DNA of 64,000 nucleotides from Roseibaca calidilacus. Lineage in GTDB: Bacteria; Pseudomonadota; Alphaproteobacteria; Rhodobacterales; Rhodobacteraceae. The notes under the pieces are model-generated. The model saw nothing but the letters and a program-made list of their open reading frames with translations. It was not told where the DNA came from and made no database searches. The number at the start of each line of letters is the position of its first letter. Within the stretch, counting starts at the first letter, position 1. The stretch is from the NCBI RefSeq assembly GCF_001517585.1, contig NZ_FBYC01000004.1, positions 930,001 to 994,000 on the forward strand. Reading direction: 5' to 3'. The translations under genes and the position numbers were made by a program. Below, in pieces: positions 1 to 10,160 of the stretch.

Positions 1-2
1 CC

Positions 3-314
3 TATGCGGCGGCAAAACATGCCGTGGTGGGGCTGACCCGGTCGCTGGCGCTGGAACTGGGGCAAAGCGGCGTGACCGCGAATGCAATTTGCCCCGGTTT
101 CATTGAAACGCCGCTGCTAGAGCGGTCGGTCGAGAACATTACTGCCAAGACCGGCCTGAGCGTGGACGATGCCCGCGCCAGCCTGATCGCCGCCAACCCG
201 CAAAGGCGATTCATCCAGCCCGACGAAGTGGCGGGGGCGGCACTGTGGCTGTGCTCTGACGCGGCGGCGTCGGTCAATGGGCATGCCCTTAGCCTGTCGG
301 GGGGAGAGATATGA
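3..314 (+). CDS. SDR family oxidoreductase, C-terminal part
   Basis: This is the C-terminal 103 residues of a short-chain dehydrogenase/reductase whose start lies before the window. The reading frame is open from base 3 and its first codons give the SDR catalytic signature YAAAK (bases 3-17). It continues with the usual substrate-loop motif [13 protein letters not shown] and ends SLSGGEI. These enzymes use NAD(P)H to oxidise or reduce hydroxyl/keto groups. The stop overlaps the start of the MarR gene (ATGA), so it belongs to the aromatic-catabolism operon. A role on a 3-hydroxyacyl-CoA intermediate is inferred from the neighbours; the exact substrate cannot be read. Confidence 0.9.
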   Translation, partial: YAAAKHAVVGLTRSLALELGQSGVTANAICPGFIETPLLERSVENITAKTGLSVDDARASLIAANPQRRFIQPDEVAGAALWLCSDAAASVNGHALSLSGGEI

Positions 315-781
315 GCCAAACACGTCCCCAAGCCTTGGAACCCTTGTCGAAAGACCGCCTGCGCCTGTGGCTGCGGTTGCTGAAAGTGACCGGCCATGTC
401 GAAAGCGAATTGCGCCGCCGCCTGCGCGCCGATCACGCCACAACCCTGCCGCGCTTCGATGTCATGGCGGCGCTGGCGCGTCACCCCAAGGGGCTGCGTA
501 TGAGCGACTTGTCCGAATTTCTGCGCGTCTCGAACGGGAATGTGACGGGCATTGTCGACCGGCTGACCGAAGAAGGGCTGGCGCTGCGTGTCGCCGTCGA
601 AGGCGACCGGCGCGCGCAACTGGCCCGGCTGACGCCTGCGGGCGAAGCCGCCTTTGCCAAGCTTGCCGCCGCGCATGAAGCGTGGGTGAACGACCTGCTG
701 GGCGCGCTGGACGGCCCGATGCTGGAACAGGCGTTCGACCTGCTGACCCACATAGAAACCCGCGAAAAGGACCGGCCATGA
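311..781 (+). CDS. MarR family transcriptional regulator
   Basis: A 156-residue MarR-type winged-helix regulator. The recognition-helix region [11 protein letters not shown] (about residues 73-83) is followed by a wing containing [12 protein letters not shown] with the conserved Asp-Arg pair. Helices at both ends fit the usual dimer interface, and the length is normal. It overlaps the SDR gene upstream and the enoyl-CoA hydratase gene downstream by 4 bp each, so it is translated with the operon. MarR proteins inside aromatic-acid CoA operons are typically repressors released by the CoA-thioester intermediate; that role here is inference from context. Confidence 0.9.
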   Translation: MSQTRPQALEPLSKDRLRLWLRLLKVTGHVESELRRRLRADHATTLPRFDVMAALARHPKGLRMSDLSEFLRVSNGNVTGIVDRLTEEGLALRVAVEGDRRAQLARLTPAGEAAFAKLAAAHEAWVNDLLGALDGPMLEQAFDLLTHIETREKDRP

Positions 782-1572
782 ACGACGCGCCAGAGCATTT
801 CCTGTGCGAGGTGACAGATGGCATTGCCCGCCTGCGCCTGAACCGCCCCGAGCGCAAGAACCCGCTGACCTTTGAAAGCTACGCAGAATTGCGCGACTGG
901 TTCCGCGCGCTGCCATACCGCGACGATGTGCATGCCGTGGTCATCCTGCCCAATGGTGGCAATTTCAGTTCCGGCGGGGATGTGCATGACATTATCGGCC
1001 CGCTGACGCGGATGGGCATGAAAGACCTGCTGGCCTTCACCCGCATGACCGGCGATCTGGTCAAGGCCATGCTGGGCTGCCAGAAGCCTATCATCGCGGG
1101 TGTCGATGGGGTTTGTGCCGGTGCGGGCGCGATCCTCGCCATGGCAAGCGATCTGCGCATCGGCACGGCCGATGCCAAGGTCGCCTTCCTGTTTAACCGT
1201 GTGGGGCTTGCGGGCTGCGACATGGGCGCTTGTGCCATGCTGCCGCGGCTGATTGGGCAGGGGCGCGCGGCGGAACTGCTGTATTCGGGGCGCTCCATGT
1301 CGGCGGATGAAGGGCTATCATGGGGCTTTTTCAACAAGTTAAGCGACGATCTTGAAGTAGAATGCATGGATTGGGCCGCGCGTATTGCCGCTGGCCCAAC
1401 CTTTGCCAATGCCATGACCAAGACAATGCTGGCGCAGGAATGGTCCATGTCGCTGGAACAGGCGATTGAATCGGAAGCGCAAGCGCAAGCCATCTGCATG
1501 CAGGGCAACGATTTTCGCCGCGCCTATGACGCATTTGCCGCCAAGCGCAAACCGGTGTTCGAGGGGGATTGA
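778..1572 (+). CDS. Enoyl-CoA hydratase/isomerase family protein
   Basis: A 264-residue crotonase-fold protein. I take the ATG at 778, which overlaps the marR stop, because family homology starts there ([12 protein letters not shown]). The two oxyanion-hole segments are visible: [11 protein letters not shown] near residue 65 and [18 protein letters not shown] near residue 110. Crotonases hydrate, isomerise or cleave CoA thioesters. Within this operon it probably acts on a ring-derived or beta-oxidation CoA intermediate of anthranilate/benzoate breakdown. The following acyl-CoA dehydrogenase gene overlaps its stop, supporting a joint pathway. The precise reaction cannot be assigned from sequence. 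Confidence 0.9.
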   Translation: MNDAPEHFLCEVTDGIARLRLNRPERKNPLTFESYAELRDWFRALPYRDDVHAVVILPNGGNFSSGGDVHDIIGPLTRMGMKDLLAFTRMTGDLVKAMLGCQKPIIAGVDGVCAGAGAILAMASDLRIGTADAKVAFLFNRVGLAGCDMGACAMLPRLIGQGRAAELLYSGRSMSADEGLSWGFFNKLSDDLEVECMDWAARIAAGPTFANAMTKTMLAQEWSMSLEQAIESEAQAQAICMQGNDFRRAYDAFAAKRKPVFEGD

Positions 1573-2723
1573 TGGCGGATCGCACCTTCCTTGACTGGCC
1601 GTTTTTCGACCCGCACCACCGCGATTTCGCCGCGCGGCTGGATGACTGGGCTGCGGGCGAGCTGGCAGGCATTGACCATGCCGATACAGATGCCGCGTGC
1701 CGTGCCTTGGTCACGGCATTGGGGCAGGGTGGCTGGCTACAGCATTCCGCATCAGAGAAGGGCGTTCTGGACCTGCGCGCCCTGTGCCTGACGCGCGAAA
1801 CCTTGGCGCGCCATGACGGCTTGGCAGATTTCGCCTTTGCCATGCAAGGGTTGGGGACGGGGGCGATTACCCTGTTCGGCAGCGCCGCGCAGAAAGCCGA
1901 CTGGTTGCCGCGCACCCGCGCAGGCCATGCAATTGCGGCTTTTGCGCTGACCGAACCGGGGTCCGGGTCGGACGTGGCCAATGGCACGCTGTCCGCTATC
2001 CGCGACGGCGACGATTACATCCTGAACGGCGAGAAGACATGGATCTCCAATGGTGGGATTGCCGATGTCTACACGCTCTTTGCCCGGACTGGCGGCGCAC
2101 CGGGCGCACGGGGGCTGTCCGCCTTTATCGTCACGCCCGACATGCAAGGCTTTGCCGTGGCCGAACGGCTGCACACGATCGCGCCGCACCCATTGGCGAC
2201 CTTGCGTCTGACAGATTGCCGCGTGCCGGCCCACGCCATGATCGGCGCGCCGGGGCAGGGGTTCAAGATTGCCATGTCGGTGCTGGATGTGTTCCGCACC
2301 AGTGTCGCCGCCGCGGCCTTGGGCTTTGCCCGCCGCGCGCTGGACGAGGCCTTGACCCGCGTCACCACCCGCCATGTGCAGGGCGCGCCGTTGATAGACC
2401 TGCAAATGGTGCAAGGCCATATTGCCGATATGGCGCTGGACGTGGATGCAAGCGCGCTTCTGACCTACCGCGCGGCATGGACCAAGGACATGGGCGCGCC
2501 GCGTGTCACCCGCGAGGCGGCGATGGCCAAGCTATATGCCACCGAGTCTGCGCAGCAGGTCATTGACCGCGCCGTGCAACTGCATGGTGGTGATGGGGTG
2601 CGCAGCGGGCAGATGGTGGAACGGCTATACCGCGACATCCGGGCTTTGCGCATATACGAGGGCGCAAGTGATGTTCAGCGCGTGATTATCGCGCGGCAGG
2701 CAGTGGAGGGGCATCATGGCTGA
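1572..2723 (+). CDS. Acyl-CoA dehydrogenase
   Basis: A 383-residue FAD-dependent acyl-CoA dehydrogenase. The FAD/substrate signature [14 protein letters not shown] is present in the middle domain, followed by [10 protein letters not shown]. The C-terminal helical domain ends with the segment [10 protein letters not shown], whose Glu is at the usual catalytic-base position. The ATG at 1572 overlaps the previous stop; a TTG codon just before it would add only one residue. It oxidises an acyl-CoA to the enoyl-CoA and passes electrons to ETF. The position beside a CoA ligase and crotonase suggests a role in aromatic-CoA or glutaryl-type degradation; the substrate is unknown. Confidence 0.92.
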   Translation: MADRTFLDWPFFDPHHRDFAARLDDWAAGELAGIDHADTDAACRALVTALGQGGWLQHSASEKGVLDLRALCLTRETLARHDGLADFAFAMQGLGTGAITLFGSAAQKADWLPRTRAGHAIAAFALTEPGSGSDVANGTLSAIRDGDDYILNGEKTWISNGGIADVYTLFARTGGAPGARGLSAFIVTPDMQGFAVAERLHTIAPHPLATLRLTDCRVPAHAMIGAPGQGFKIAMSVLDVFRTSVAAAALGFARRALDEALTRVTTRHVQGAPLIDLQMVQGHIADMALDVDASALLTYRAAWTKDMGAPRVTREAAMAKLYATESAQQVIDRAVQLHGGDGVRSGQMVERLYRDIRALRIYEGASDVQRVIIARQAVEGHHG

Positions 2724-3549
2724 CCCTTACGATCCGGCGCGTGAAGGCGCGCAAATGGCGTTCGACGGGCGCATGTCCTATGCCGACTATCTGCGGTTGG
2801 ACAAGGTTCTGTCCGCGCAGGCTCCGATTTCGGACGCGCATGATGAAATGCTGTTCATCATCCAGCACCAGACATCCGAATTGTGGATGAAGCTGATGCT
2901 GTCCGAACTGGACGCCGCGCGCACCCATCTGGCGCAGGACCAGCTTGCGCCCGCGTTGAAAATGCTGGCCCGCGTGGCGCGGATCATGGAGCAGCTCAAT
3001 TCCGCATGGGACGTTTTGCGCACCATGACGCCATCGGATTACACCACGTTTCGCGCGCGTTTGGGACAATCCAGCGGGTTTCAGTCCTGGCAATACCGGA
3101 TGGTCGAATTCCGGCTGGGCAACCGTAACCCGGCGATGATGCGCCCGCATGCGCATGTGCCAGCGGTGCACGCGGCGTTGCAGGCGGAACTGGCGCGGCC
3201 CTGTCTGTATCAGACGGTGCTGGGGGTTGCGGTGCGCATGGGCCATGCGCTGCCCAAAACGGCGCTTGCCCCGCGCCAGACACCCACACCAAGCTTGCCA
3301 GAGGTGCAGGCGCTTTGGGCCAAGGTCTACCGCGACCCGGCGGCGCATTGGGCGCTTTACGAGTTGGCCGAGAAACTGGTTGATCTGGAAGATTACTTCC
3401 GCCGCTGGCGGTTTAACCATGTCACCACGGTCGAGCGTGTGATCGGTCTGAAAATGGGCACCGGCGGCACCGGCGGCACCAGCTATCTGCGCCGGATGTT
3501 GGACGTGGTGCTGTTTCCCGAATTGTGGAATGTGAGGACAGAGCTATGA
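2716..3549 (+). CDS. kynA: Tryptophan 2,3-dioxygenase
   Basis: A 277-residue haem enzyme that opens the indole ring of L-tryptophan with O2 to give N-formylkynurenine, the first step of the kynurenine pathway. Family hallmarks are clear: [18 protein letters not shown] near residue 40, [18 protein letters not shown] around residue 120, the proximal-His segment FNHVTTVER and the terminal loop [13 protein letters not shown]. Its start overlaps the acyl-CoA dehydrogenase end by 8 bp, and its own end overlaps the CoA ligase gene. Kynureninase and formamidase are not in the window. Its place in an anthranilate-CoA operon links tryptophan to anthranilate use. Confidence 0.96.
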   Translation: MADPYDPAREGAQMAFDGRMSYADYLRLDKVLSAQAPISDAHDEMLFIIQHQTSELWMKLMLSELDAARTHLAQDQLAPALKMLARVARIMEQLNSAWDVLRTMTPSDYTTFRARLGQSSGFQSWQYRMVEFRLGNRNPAMMRPHAHVPAVHAALQAELARPCLYQTVLGVAVRMGHALPKTALAPRQTPTPSLPEVQALWAKVYRDPAAHWALYELAEKLVDLEDYFRRWRFNHVTTVERVIGLKMGTGGTGGTSYLRRMLDVVLFPELWNVRTEL

Positions 3550-5189
3550 CGGACCTGCGCCCCTCTGCCCATACTGACAGCTTTGCGCGCGATGCCTTGC
3601 CCCCGCGCGAGCAATGGCCGGATCTGGTTCTGGACGGGTTCGACTACCCCGACCGGCTGAACGCGGCGGTAGAGCTGACTGATGCCATGGTCGCGCGCGG
3701 GTTTGGCGACCATACCGCGCTTGTGGGCAATGGGCGGCGGCGCACCTACAAGGAACTGACCGACTGGACCAACCGTTTGGCGCATGTGCTGGTCGCGGAT
3801 CTGGGCATAAAGCCCGGCAACCGTGTGCTGATCCGGTCCGCCAACAACCCCGCAATGGTGGCCTGTTGGCTGGCCGCGACCAAGGCGGGCGCGGTTGTGG
3901 TCAATACCATGCCAATGCTGCGCGCGGGCGAATTGGCGAAATATATCGACAAGGCCGAAATTGAATTCGCGCTATGCGACACGCGGTTAATGGATGAAAT
4001 GACGGCCTGCGCCGCGCAAAGCCAGTATCTGAAAACCGTTGTCGGGTTTGACGGCACATCCAACCATGACGCCGATCTGGACCGCATGGCGCTGGAAAAG
4101 CCGGTGCGGTTCACGGCGGTCGAAACCGCCCAAGACGATGTGGCGCTGCTGGGTTTCACCTCTGGCTCGACCGGAGAGCCGAAGGCGACGATGCATTTTC
4201 ACCGCGATATCCTGATAATCGCCGACGCCTATGCGCGCGAGGTGTTGCAGGTCACGCCGGATGATGTGTTCGTCGGCTCGCCGCCCTTGGCGTTCACCTT
4301 CGGGCTTGGGGGGCTGGCGGTGTTTCCGTTGCGGTTTGGCGCAAGTGCTGTGCTGCTGGAAAACGCCTCTCCGCCGAACCTGATAGAGATCATCACCCGC
4401 TACCGCGCCACGATCTGCTTTACCGCGCCCACAGCCTATCGGGTGATGCTGCGCGCCATGGCGGATGGGGCGGACCTGTCCAGCCTGCGCATTGCCGTGT
4501 CGGCGGGCGAAACCCTGCCCGCGCCGGTCTATGACGATTGGCTGCGCGCCACGGGCAAGCCCATGTTGGACGGGATCGGGGCCACGGAAATGCTGCATAT
4601 CTTCCTGTCGAACCGGCTGGAGGACCACCGCCCCGCCTGCACCGGCAAACCCGTGCGGGGTTACAGCGCCTGCGTGGTCGATGCGGCGGGCAACCCCGTG
4701 CCCCCCGGCACCATGGGGCGGCTGGCGGTGCGCGGGCCAACTGGCTGTCGCTACCTGAGTGATGCGCGACAGGCCAGTTATGTCCAGAATGGCTGGAACA
4801 TTACCGGCGATACGTTCGTGATGGATGATGACGGCTATTTCCACTTTGCCGCGCGCAATGACGATATCATCCTGTCCGCTGGCTACAACATTGCCGGGCC
4901 AGAGGTGGAGGCCGCGCTGCTGGCCCACGCCGCCGTGGCCGAATGCGCCGTCATCAGCGCACCGGACCCGGAGCGCGGCGCGCTGGTCGAGGCGCATGTG
5001 GTGCTGGCCGAAGGCCATAACCCCGGCCCCGACATGGCCCGCGCGCTGCAAGAGCATGTCAAAGCCAGTATCGCACCCTTTAAATACCCGCGCAGCGTGG
5101 TGTTTGCAGACAGCCTGCCCAAGACACCGACGGGCAAGATTCAACGCTTTCGCATAGCGCCGGTGCATGGCGCGACGATCAAGGATTGA
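3546..5189 (+). CDS. 2-aminobenzoate/benzoate-CoA ligase
   Basis: A 547-residue member of the ANL (AMP-forming acyl-CoA synthetase) superfamily. It activates an aromatic acid with ATP and CoA. The P-loop [18 protein letters not shown] lies near residue 205, the hinge/A8 region [21 protein letters not shown] near residue 440, and the catalytic Lys motif [13 protein letters not shown] at the C-terminus. The ATG at 3546 overlaps the kynA stop. The N-terminal style and the immediate neighbour tryptophan 2,3-dioxygenase favour anthranilate (2-aminobenzoate) as substrate. Benzoate or a related acid cannot be excluded from sequence alone. Confidence 0.88.
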   Translation: MTDLRPSAHTDSFARDALPPREQWPDLVLDGFDYPDRLNAAVELTDAMVARGFGDHTALVGNGRRRTYKELTDWTNRLAHVLVADLGIKPGNRVLIRSANNPAMVACWLAATKAGAVVVNTMPMLRAGELAKYIDKAEIEFALCDTRLMDEMTACAAQSQYLKTVVGFDGTSNHDADLDRMALEKPVRFTAVETAQDDVALLGFTSGSTGEPKATMHFHRDILIIADAYAREVLQVTPDDVFVGSPPLAFTFGLGGLAVFPLRFGASAVLLENASPPNLIEIITRYRATICFTAPTAYRVMLRAMADGADLSSLRIAVSAGETLPAPVYDDWLRATGKPMLDGIGATEMLHIFLSNRLEDHRPACTGKPVRGYSACVVDAAGNPVPPGTMGRLAVRGPTGCRYLSDARQASYVQNGWNITGDTFVMDDDGYFHFAARNDDIILSAGYNIAGPEVEAALLAHAAVAECAVISAPDPERGALVEAHVVLAEGHNPGPDMARALQEHVKASIAPFKYPRSVVFADSLPKTPTGKIQRFRIAPVHGATIKD

Positions 5190-5244
5190 CCACCGCGCGG
5201 CCAAGGCCGCAATCTGCCAAAACCAAAACAGGGAGACGACAAGA

Positions 5245-6375
5245 ATGAAAAATCTGCTTCTCACCACCGCATTGGCTGCCCTTGCAACCGGCGCGCAAGC
5301 CGACATCAAGGTCGGGATGATTACCACGCTGTCGGGTGGCGGCGCGGGCCTTGGTCTGGATGTGCGCGACGGGTTCTTGCTGGCGCTGGCCCAAGCGGGC
5401 CGCGACGACATTGAACTGGTCATCGAGGATGACCAGCAAAAGCCCGATATCGCCGTGCAACTGGCCGACAAGATGATCCAGTCCGAGCGCGTGGATGTGA
5501 TGACCGGCATTATCTGGTCGAACCTTGCGATGGCGGTGATTCCGTCTGCGGTCAACCAAGGCGTGGTTTACCTGTCGCCCAATGCCGGGCCGTCGCAACT
5601 GGCCGGGCGCGGCTGCCATCCGAATTACTTCAACGTGGCATGGCAGAATGACAACCTGCACGAAGCGGCGGGCGCCTATGCCAACACCGCGGGCTATAGC
5701 AACAGCTTCATTCTGGCGCCGAACTACCCGGCTGGCCAAGATGCGCTGACGGGCTACAAGCGCATGTATGAGGGCGACTTGGCGGGCGAGGTCTATACCC
5801 AGCTTGGCCAGACCGATTATGCCGCTGAAATCGCGCAGATCCGTGCGTCGGGGGCCGATAGCGTGTTCTTCTTTCTGCCCGGCGGCATGGGCATTTCGTT
5901 CCTGAAGCAATATGCCGATAGCGGTGTGGATATCCCGGTGGTGGGTCCGGCCTTTAGCTTTGACCAAGGCATCTTGCAGGCGGTGGGCGAAGCGGCGCTG
6001 GGCGTGGTCAACACCGCGCAATGGTCGAAAGACATCGACATTCCGGTGAACACGGCATTCGTCGAAAGCTTTCAGGCCGAATTTGGCCGCTTGCCTTCGC
6101 TTTACGCCAGCCAAGGGTTCGACACGGCGAACCTGCTGATTTCTGCGCTGGAAAAGGCCGACCCGTCCGATAACGAGGCCTTCCGCGCAGCCCTGCGCGA
6201 GGCCGATTTCGACAGCACGCGCGGCGACTTCCGCTTCGGGCCGAACCAGCACCCGATCCAGACCATCTACGCGCGCGAGGTCATTCAGGAAGGCGATGTG
6301 TTCACCAACCGCATTATCGGGGTTGCGCTGGAAGACCATGCCGATGCCTATGCGGCAGAATGCCAGATGCCCTAA
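5245..6375 (+). CDS. ABC transporter periplasmic substrate-binding protein (Leu/Ile/Val-type)
   Basis: A 376-residue type I periplasmic binding protein. The ATG at 5245 is chosen because it follows a GGGAGA ribosome site and begins a classic signal peptide, MKNLLLTTALAALATGAQA, with mature DIKVGMITTLSGGG. The rest matches the two-lobed Leu/Ile/Val-binding fold. It should capture a ligand in the periplasm for the permease genes that follow. Because it sits in an aromatic-catabolism operon, the cargo is more likely an aromatic acid or tryptophan derivative than leucine; this is inference. Confidence 0.92.
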   Translation: MKNLLLTTALAALATGAQADIKVGMITTLSGGGAGLGLDVRDGFLLALAQAGRDDIELVIEDDQQKPDIAVQLADKMIQSERVDVMTGIIWSNLAMAVIPSAVNQGVVYLSPNAGPSQLAGRGCHPNYFNVAWQNDNLHEAAGAYANTAGYSNSFILAPNYPAGQDALTGYKRMYEGDLAGEVYTQLGQTDYAAEIAQIRASGADSVFFFLPGGMGISFLKQYADSGVDIPVVGPAFSFDQGILQAVGEAALGVVNTAQWSKDIDIPVNTAFVESFQAEFGRLPSLYASQGFDTANLLISALEKADPSDNEAFRAALREADFDSTRGDFRFGPNQHPIQTIYAREVIQEGDVFTNRIIGVALEDHADAYAAECQMP

Positions 6376-6384
6376 ACGGTTCTT

Positions 6385-6408
6385 GGCGGCAGGGATGTCC
6401 TTGCCGCC
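6385..6408 (+). terminator. Stem-loop after the binding-protein gene
   Basis: GGCGGCAGGG and CCTTGCCGCC form a GC-rich hairpin with a short ATGT loop, 10 bp after the binding-protein stop. There is no T-run, so it more likely protects or attenuates the upstream message than ends it fully. An equivalent hairpin follows the second binding-protein gene in this window (58321-58348). Confidence 0.5.
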
Positions 6409-6429
6409 AGTCCTGCTGGAAAGGTTCCC

Positions 6430-7350
6430 ATGTCCACCATCCTTGTCATCGAACAGGTCCTGAACGGCCTGCAATCGGGCGTCATGCTGTTTTTGATGGC
6501 AGCGGGCCTGACGCTGATTTTCGGCGTCATGGGGCTGATTAACCTTGCGCATGGCTCGCTTTACATGGTGGGGGCCTTTGCTGCCGCCGCCGTGGCGGGC
6601 GCGACCGGGTCATTCCTGCTGGCGCTGCTGGCGGCGCTCGTGGCGGCGGCGGCGGCGGGCGTTCTGGTGGAAACGCTGGTCATTCGCCGCCTATATGCCG
6701 CCGACCATCTGGACCAAGTTCTGGCGACCTTCGCGCTGATCCTGATCTTTTCCGAAGGCACGCGGCTGATCTTCGGGTCGTTCCCGCTATACTTGGACAT
6801 CCCAAGCTGGCTGTCTGGCCCGGTCACGCTGCCCGGCGGCATTCAATACCCGCTTTACCGCTTGGCGCTGATCGGGGCAGGGCTGGCGGTTGCCATGGCT
6901 TTGTGGCTGCTGATAGAGCGCACGCGCATCGGCATCCAGATTCGCGCGGGCGAAAATGACCGAGAGATGATTGCCGCCCTTGGTGTCGATATATCAAGGC
7001 TTTACACGCTGATCTTCGCGCTGGGGGCCGCCCTTGCGGGGCTGGCTGGCGCACTTGTAGGCGCGATCCAGTCGGTGCAGGTGGGCATGGGGGAACCCGT
7101 GCTGATCTTGGCCTTCGTCACGATTGTGATCGGCGGCATCGGGTCCATCAAGGGGGCGTTTATCGGCGCAATCCTTGTGGGGCTGACGCAAACTTTGGGC
7201 AGCGTGTTCCTGCCGGTGCTGTTTCGGCTGTTTCTGGACCCGGCCACGGCCATGTCCTTGGGCGCATCCTTGGCCAATATGGCAGTCTATATATTGATGA
7301 GCCTTGTGCTGATCTTCCGCCCCACCGGCCTGATGGGAGCGCGCGCATGA
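6430..7350 (+). CDS. Branched-chain-type ABC transporter permease (LivH-like)
   Basis: A 306-residue integral membrane permease of the LivH family. It starts VIEQVLNGLQSGVMLFLMAAGLTLIFGVMGLINLAHG, the diagnostic first hydrophobic segments. About eight membrane helices are predicted by eye, with the cytoplasmic coupling loop around GENDREMIAALGVDISR. It forms one half of the inner-membrane channel together with the LivM-like product of the next gene, whose start overlaps its stop by 4 bp. Confidence 0.93.
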   Translation: MSTILVIEQVLNGLQSGVMLFLMAAGLTLIFGVMGLINLAHGSLYMVGAFAAAAVAGATGSFLLALLAALVAAAAAGVLVETLVIRRLYAADHLDQVLATFALILIFSEGTRLIFGSFPLYLDIPSWLSGPVTLPGGIQYPLYRLALIGAGLAVAMALWLLIERTRIGIQIRAGENDREMIAALGVDISRLYTLIFALGAALAGLAGALVGAIQSVQVGMGEPVLILAFVTIVIGGIGSIKGAFIGAILVGLTQTLGSVFLPVLFRLFLDPATAMSLGASLANMAVYILMSLVLIFRPTGLMGARA

Positions 7351-8327
7351 TCCGCGAAAGCTACCTGAACGCCGCGCTTTTGGCCGGGCTGCTGGCGGTG
7401 CCGCTCTGCGCGCTGCTGCTGGATGAGCCCTTCATCATAACCCTTGCCACCCGCGCGGCCATTCTGGCGCTGGCCGCCGTGGGGCTGAACATTGCCCTTG
7501 GCTGGGGCGGGTTGGTCAGTTTTGGCCATGCCGCGTTTTTCGGGATCGGCGGCTATAGCATGGGCATTCTGGCGTTCCATGCGCAAAATTTCATGCCGCT
7601 GGATCTGGGTTTCATGGTGTTCGACGGCACGAAATCCATGCCCATTATCTGGCTGGTGGCGGTGGTCCTGTCAGCCTTCGTGGCGCTGCTTATCGGGCTG
7701 CTAAGCCTGCGCACCAGCGGGGTGTATTTCATCATGATTACCCTCGCTTTCGCGCAAATGTTCTATTACTTCGCCATTTCATGGTCGCGCTATGGCGGCG
7801 AGGACGGGATATCCATCTATATCCGCAACGATTTTCCCGGCCTGGACACGCTGGTGCCGATCCAGTTTTTCAGCATCTGCTTTGCCGCGCTTCTGCTGGC
7901 GCTATGGCTGAACGCGCGGCTGGTGGCATCGCCCTTTGGCCTTGCGCTGAACGCAGCGCGGCAAGTGCCGGTGCGGGTGCAGACCGTGGGGCTGGACCCC
8001 GCGCGCCTGAAACTGGTGGCCTTTGTCATCTCGGGCGCGATCACCGGGCTGGCAGGGGCGCTGTTTGCCGACCTGAACCGCTTTGTCAGCCCGTCCATGT
8101 TTTCGTGGCATCTGTCGGGTGAATTGATCGTGTTGATTATCCTTGGCGGTGTGGGCCGCCTGATGGGGCCGGTGGTCGGTGCGATGCTGTTTGTTACGCT
8201 GGAACATGTTCTGGGCGGGTTCACCACGCATTGGCATATCGCGCTGGGGGCGATCTTGCTGGGCGTCGTGCTGTTCGCGCGCGGCGGCGTGATCGGGCTG
8301 GTTTGTGGACCGAAGGGGCAATCATGA
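7347..8327 (+). CDS. Branched-chain-type ABC transporter permease (LivM-like)
   Basis: A 326-residue membrane permease of the LivM family. The family motif GLNIALGWGGLVSFGHAAFFGIG lies near residue 50, and LRTSGVYFIMITLAFAQM near residue 125. A cytoplasmic EAA-type loop surrounds AARQVPVRVQTVGLDPARLKL, and the end is the typical LLGVVLFARGGVIGLV. It pairs with the LivH-like subunit. ATGA overlaps at both ends show strict co-translation within the transporter set. Confidence 0.93.
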   Translation: MIRESYLNAALLAGLLAVPLCALLLDEPFIITLATRAAILALAAVGLNIALGWGGLVSFGHAAFFGIGGYSMGILAFHAQNFMPLDLGFMVFDGTKSMPIIWLVAVVLSAFVALLIGLLSLRTSGVYFIMITLAFAQMFYYFAISWSRYGGEDGISIYIRNDFPGLDTLVPIQFFSICFAALLLALWLNARLVASPFGLALNAARQVPVRVQTVGLDPARLKLVAFVISGAITGLAGALFADLNRFVSPSMFSWHLSGELIVLIILGGVGRLMGPVVGAMLFVTLEHVLGGFTTHWHIALGAILLGVVLFARGGVIGLVCGPKGQS

Positions 8328-9073
8328 CCCAGACCATTCTGGAAACCCGTGGTATTTCCAAATCCTTCGGCAGCCTGAAGGCCAGCGATAGCGTGTCCAT
8401 AGACCTGCGCGCGGGCGAAATCCATGCTGTGATCGGCCCAAATGGCGCGGGCAAATCGACGCTCATTCACCAGATCTGCGGCGGTCTGCGGCCCGATGCG
8501 GGGCAAGTGCTGCTGCAAGGGCAGGACGTGACCGCACTCAGCACCGCCGCGCGGGCACGCAAGGGGCTTGGGCGGACCTTTCAGATTTCGGCGCTGGCAA
8601 TGGAAGACAGCGTGCTGGAAAACGTGATGCTGGGCGCGCTGGGGGCCAGCGGGCGGCCTTGGCGGTTCTTGGCACCTGTCATGGGCGACCGCGCCTTGCG
8701 CGACCGCGCCGAGGCCGCCTTGGAACGCGTCGGCCTGCAAGACAACAGGCAGACCCGCACCGCAGCACTTAGCCACGGCCAGCGCCGCCAGTTGGAGGTC
8801 GCCGTGGCCCTAACCCTTGACCCGCGCGCCTTTGTCATGGACGAACCCATGGCAGGCCTTGGCGCGGAAGGGTCCAAGACCCTGACCGGCTTTCTGGACG
8901 GGTTGCGCGATCAGGCCCCGATCCTGCTGGTGGAACATGACATGGATGCGGTGTTTGCACTGGCCGACCGCATCAGCGTGCTGGTTTACGGGCGTATCAT
9001 CGCCACCGGGTCGGTTGATGACATCCGCACCAACCCAGAAGTGCGCGACGCCTATCTGGGGGAAAGCGCATGA
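8324..9073 (+). CDS. Branched-chain-type ABC transporter ATP-binding protein (LivG-like)
   Basis: A 249-residue ABC ATPase. The ATG at 8324 overlaps the livM stop; upstream in-frame codons overlap the permease and are not used. Walker A GPNGAGKST, a degenerate signature LSHGQRRQLEVA, Walker B AFVMDEPMAGL and the H-loop LLVEHDMDAVF are all present. It belongs to the LivG subgroup (longer, ending in AYLGESA). It powers uptake together with the LivF-like ATPase encoded next, overlapping by 4 bp. Confidence 0.94.
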   Translation: MTQTILETRGISKSFGSLKASDSVSIDLRAGEIHAVIGPNGAGKSTLIHQICGGLRPDAGQVLLQGQDVTALSTAARARKGLGRTFQISALAMEDSVLENVMLGALGASGRPWRFLAPVMGDRALRDRAEAALERVGLQDNRQTRTAALSHGQRRQLEVAVALTLDPRAFVMDEPMAGLGAEGSKTLTGFLDGLRDQAPILLVEHDMDAVFALADRISVLVYGRIIATGSVDDIRTNPEVRDAYLGESA

Positions 9074-9756
9074 CATTGCTGCGGGTCGAAAACCTGACTG
9101 CCCGTTACGGCGCCTCGCAAGCCTTGTTCGGGGTGGATTTCACGCTGGCCGAGGGCGAGGTTCTGGCGCTGATGGGCCGCAATGGCATGGGCAAGACCAC
9201 CACCGTCAAGGCCATTTGCCGGATGATCCCGTCGCAGGGCAGGCTGGAATTTTCCGGCCAAAACCTGCATGTTCTTCCCAGTTTCCGTGCCGCGCGCCTT
9301 GGCCTTGGGCTGGTGCCGGAAGGGCGGCGCTGTTTTGCCAGCCTGAGCGTGGCTGAAAACCTGATCGCCGCCGCGCGCCCCGGTCATTGGACATTGGAGC
9401 GCGTCACCCGGTTTCTGCCGCGCTTGGGCGAACGGTTGGGGCAGCGCGCGGCATCACTGTCGGGGGGCGAACAGCAGATGCTGGCCATTGGCCGCGCGCT
9501 GATGACCAATCCGCGCCTGCTGATCCTCGACGAGGCCACCGAGGGGCTGGCCCCCCTGATCCGGGCCGAGATCTGGGGCACCATCGCCGCGCTGAAACGC
9601 GACAGCGGCATGTCGATCCTTGTCATTGACAAGACGCTGTCGGAACTGGCGCAGGTGGCTGACAGCGCCGCGATCATCGCGCGCGGCAAGACCGTCTGGT
9701 CTGGCGCCATGGAAGACCTGAGCGCCGATGTCACCGAGCAATATGTGGGTGTCTAG
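9070..9756 (+). CDS. Branched-chain-type ABC transporter ATP-binding protein (LivF-like)
   Basis: A 228-residue ABC ATPase of the LivF subgroup. Walker A is GRNGMGKTT, the signature LSGGEQQMLAIG and Walker B LLILDEATEGLAPL. The H-loop position reads VIDKTLSEL rather than the VEQN common in LivF, a small oddity. It ends AEQ-type as TEQYVGV. The thioesterase gene begins 2 bp after its stop. It completes a five-gene importer of binding protein, two permeases and two ATPases. Confidence 0.93.
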   Translation: MTLLRVENLTARYGASQALFGVDFTLAEGEVLALMGRNGMGKTTTVKAICRMIPSQGRLEFSGQNLHVLPSFRAARLGLGLVPEGRRCFASLSVAENLIAAARPGHWTLERVTRFLPRLGERLGQRAASLSGGEQQMLAIGRALMTNPRLLILDEATEGLAPLIRAEIWGTIAALKRDSGMSILVIDKTLSELAQVADSAAIIARGKTVWSGAMEDLSADVTEQYVGV

Positions 9757-9758
9757 GC

Positions 9759-10160
9759 ATGTATGAATTTCACCAGAAGGTTCTGTTCAAGCATTGCGAC
9801 CCCGCCGGGATCGTGTTTTTCCCGCGCTACTATGAGATGGTCAATGATTGCGTGGAAGCCTTCTTTGCCGATGTGCTGGATTGGCCGTTTGAGGCCATGC
9901 ATGGGGCCGGGGCCGTGCCGACCCGCGCCATCGACACTGAATTCCTCGCGCCCTCGCGCCATGGCGATGCGCTGGTGCTGGAAATGCGGATCACAGCACT
10001 TGGCCGCACGTCCTGCGGCTATGGCATTGTTGCGCGCTGCGCTGGGCAAACAAGGTTCACCCACCGCGCCACGCTGGTCAATGTGGATGCGGCAGGCCGC
10101 CCCAATGCATGGCCCGCACGCGTGGCCGCGACGCTAGAGCAAGTGAAAGACCCGACATGA
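9759..10160 (+). CDS. Acyl-CoA thioesterase (4-hydroxybenzoyl-CoA thioesterase-like)
   Basis: A 133-residue single hotdog-domain protein. The active-site segment FKHCDPAGIVFFPRYYEM, with its Asp near residue 15, is the signature of the 4-hydroxybenzoyl-CoA thioesterase family. It should hydrolyse an aromatic acyl-CoA, releasing CoA. In this operon it may recycle CoA trapped as a dead-end thioester or release a hydroxylated aromatic acid. Its end overlaps the RidA gene start by 4 bp. Confidence 0.88.
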   Translation: MYEFHQKVLFKHCDPAGIVFFPRYYEMVNDCVEAFFADVLDWPFEAMHGAGAVPTRAIDTEFLAPSRHGDALVLEMRITALGRTSCGYGIVARCAGQTRFTHRATLVNVDAAGRPNAWPARVAATLEQVKDPT

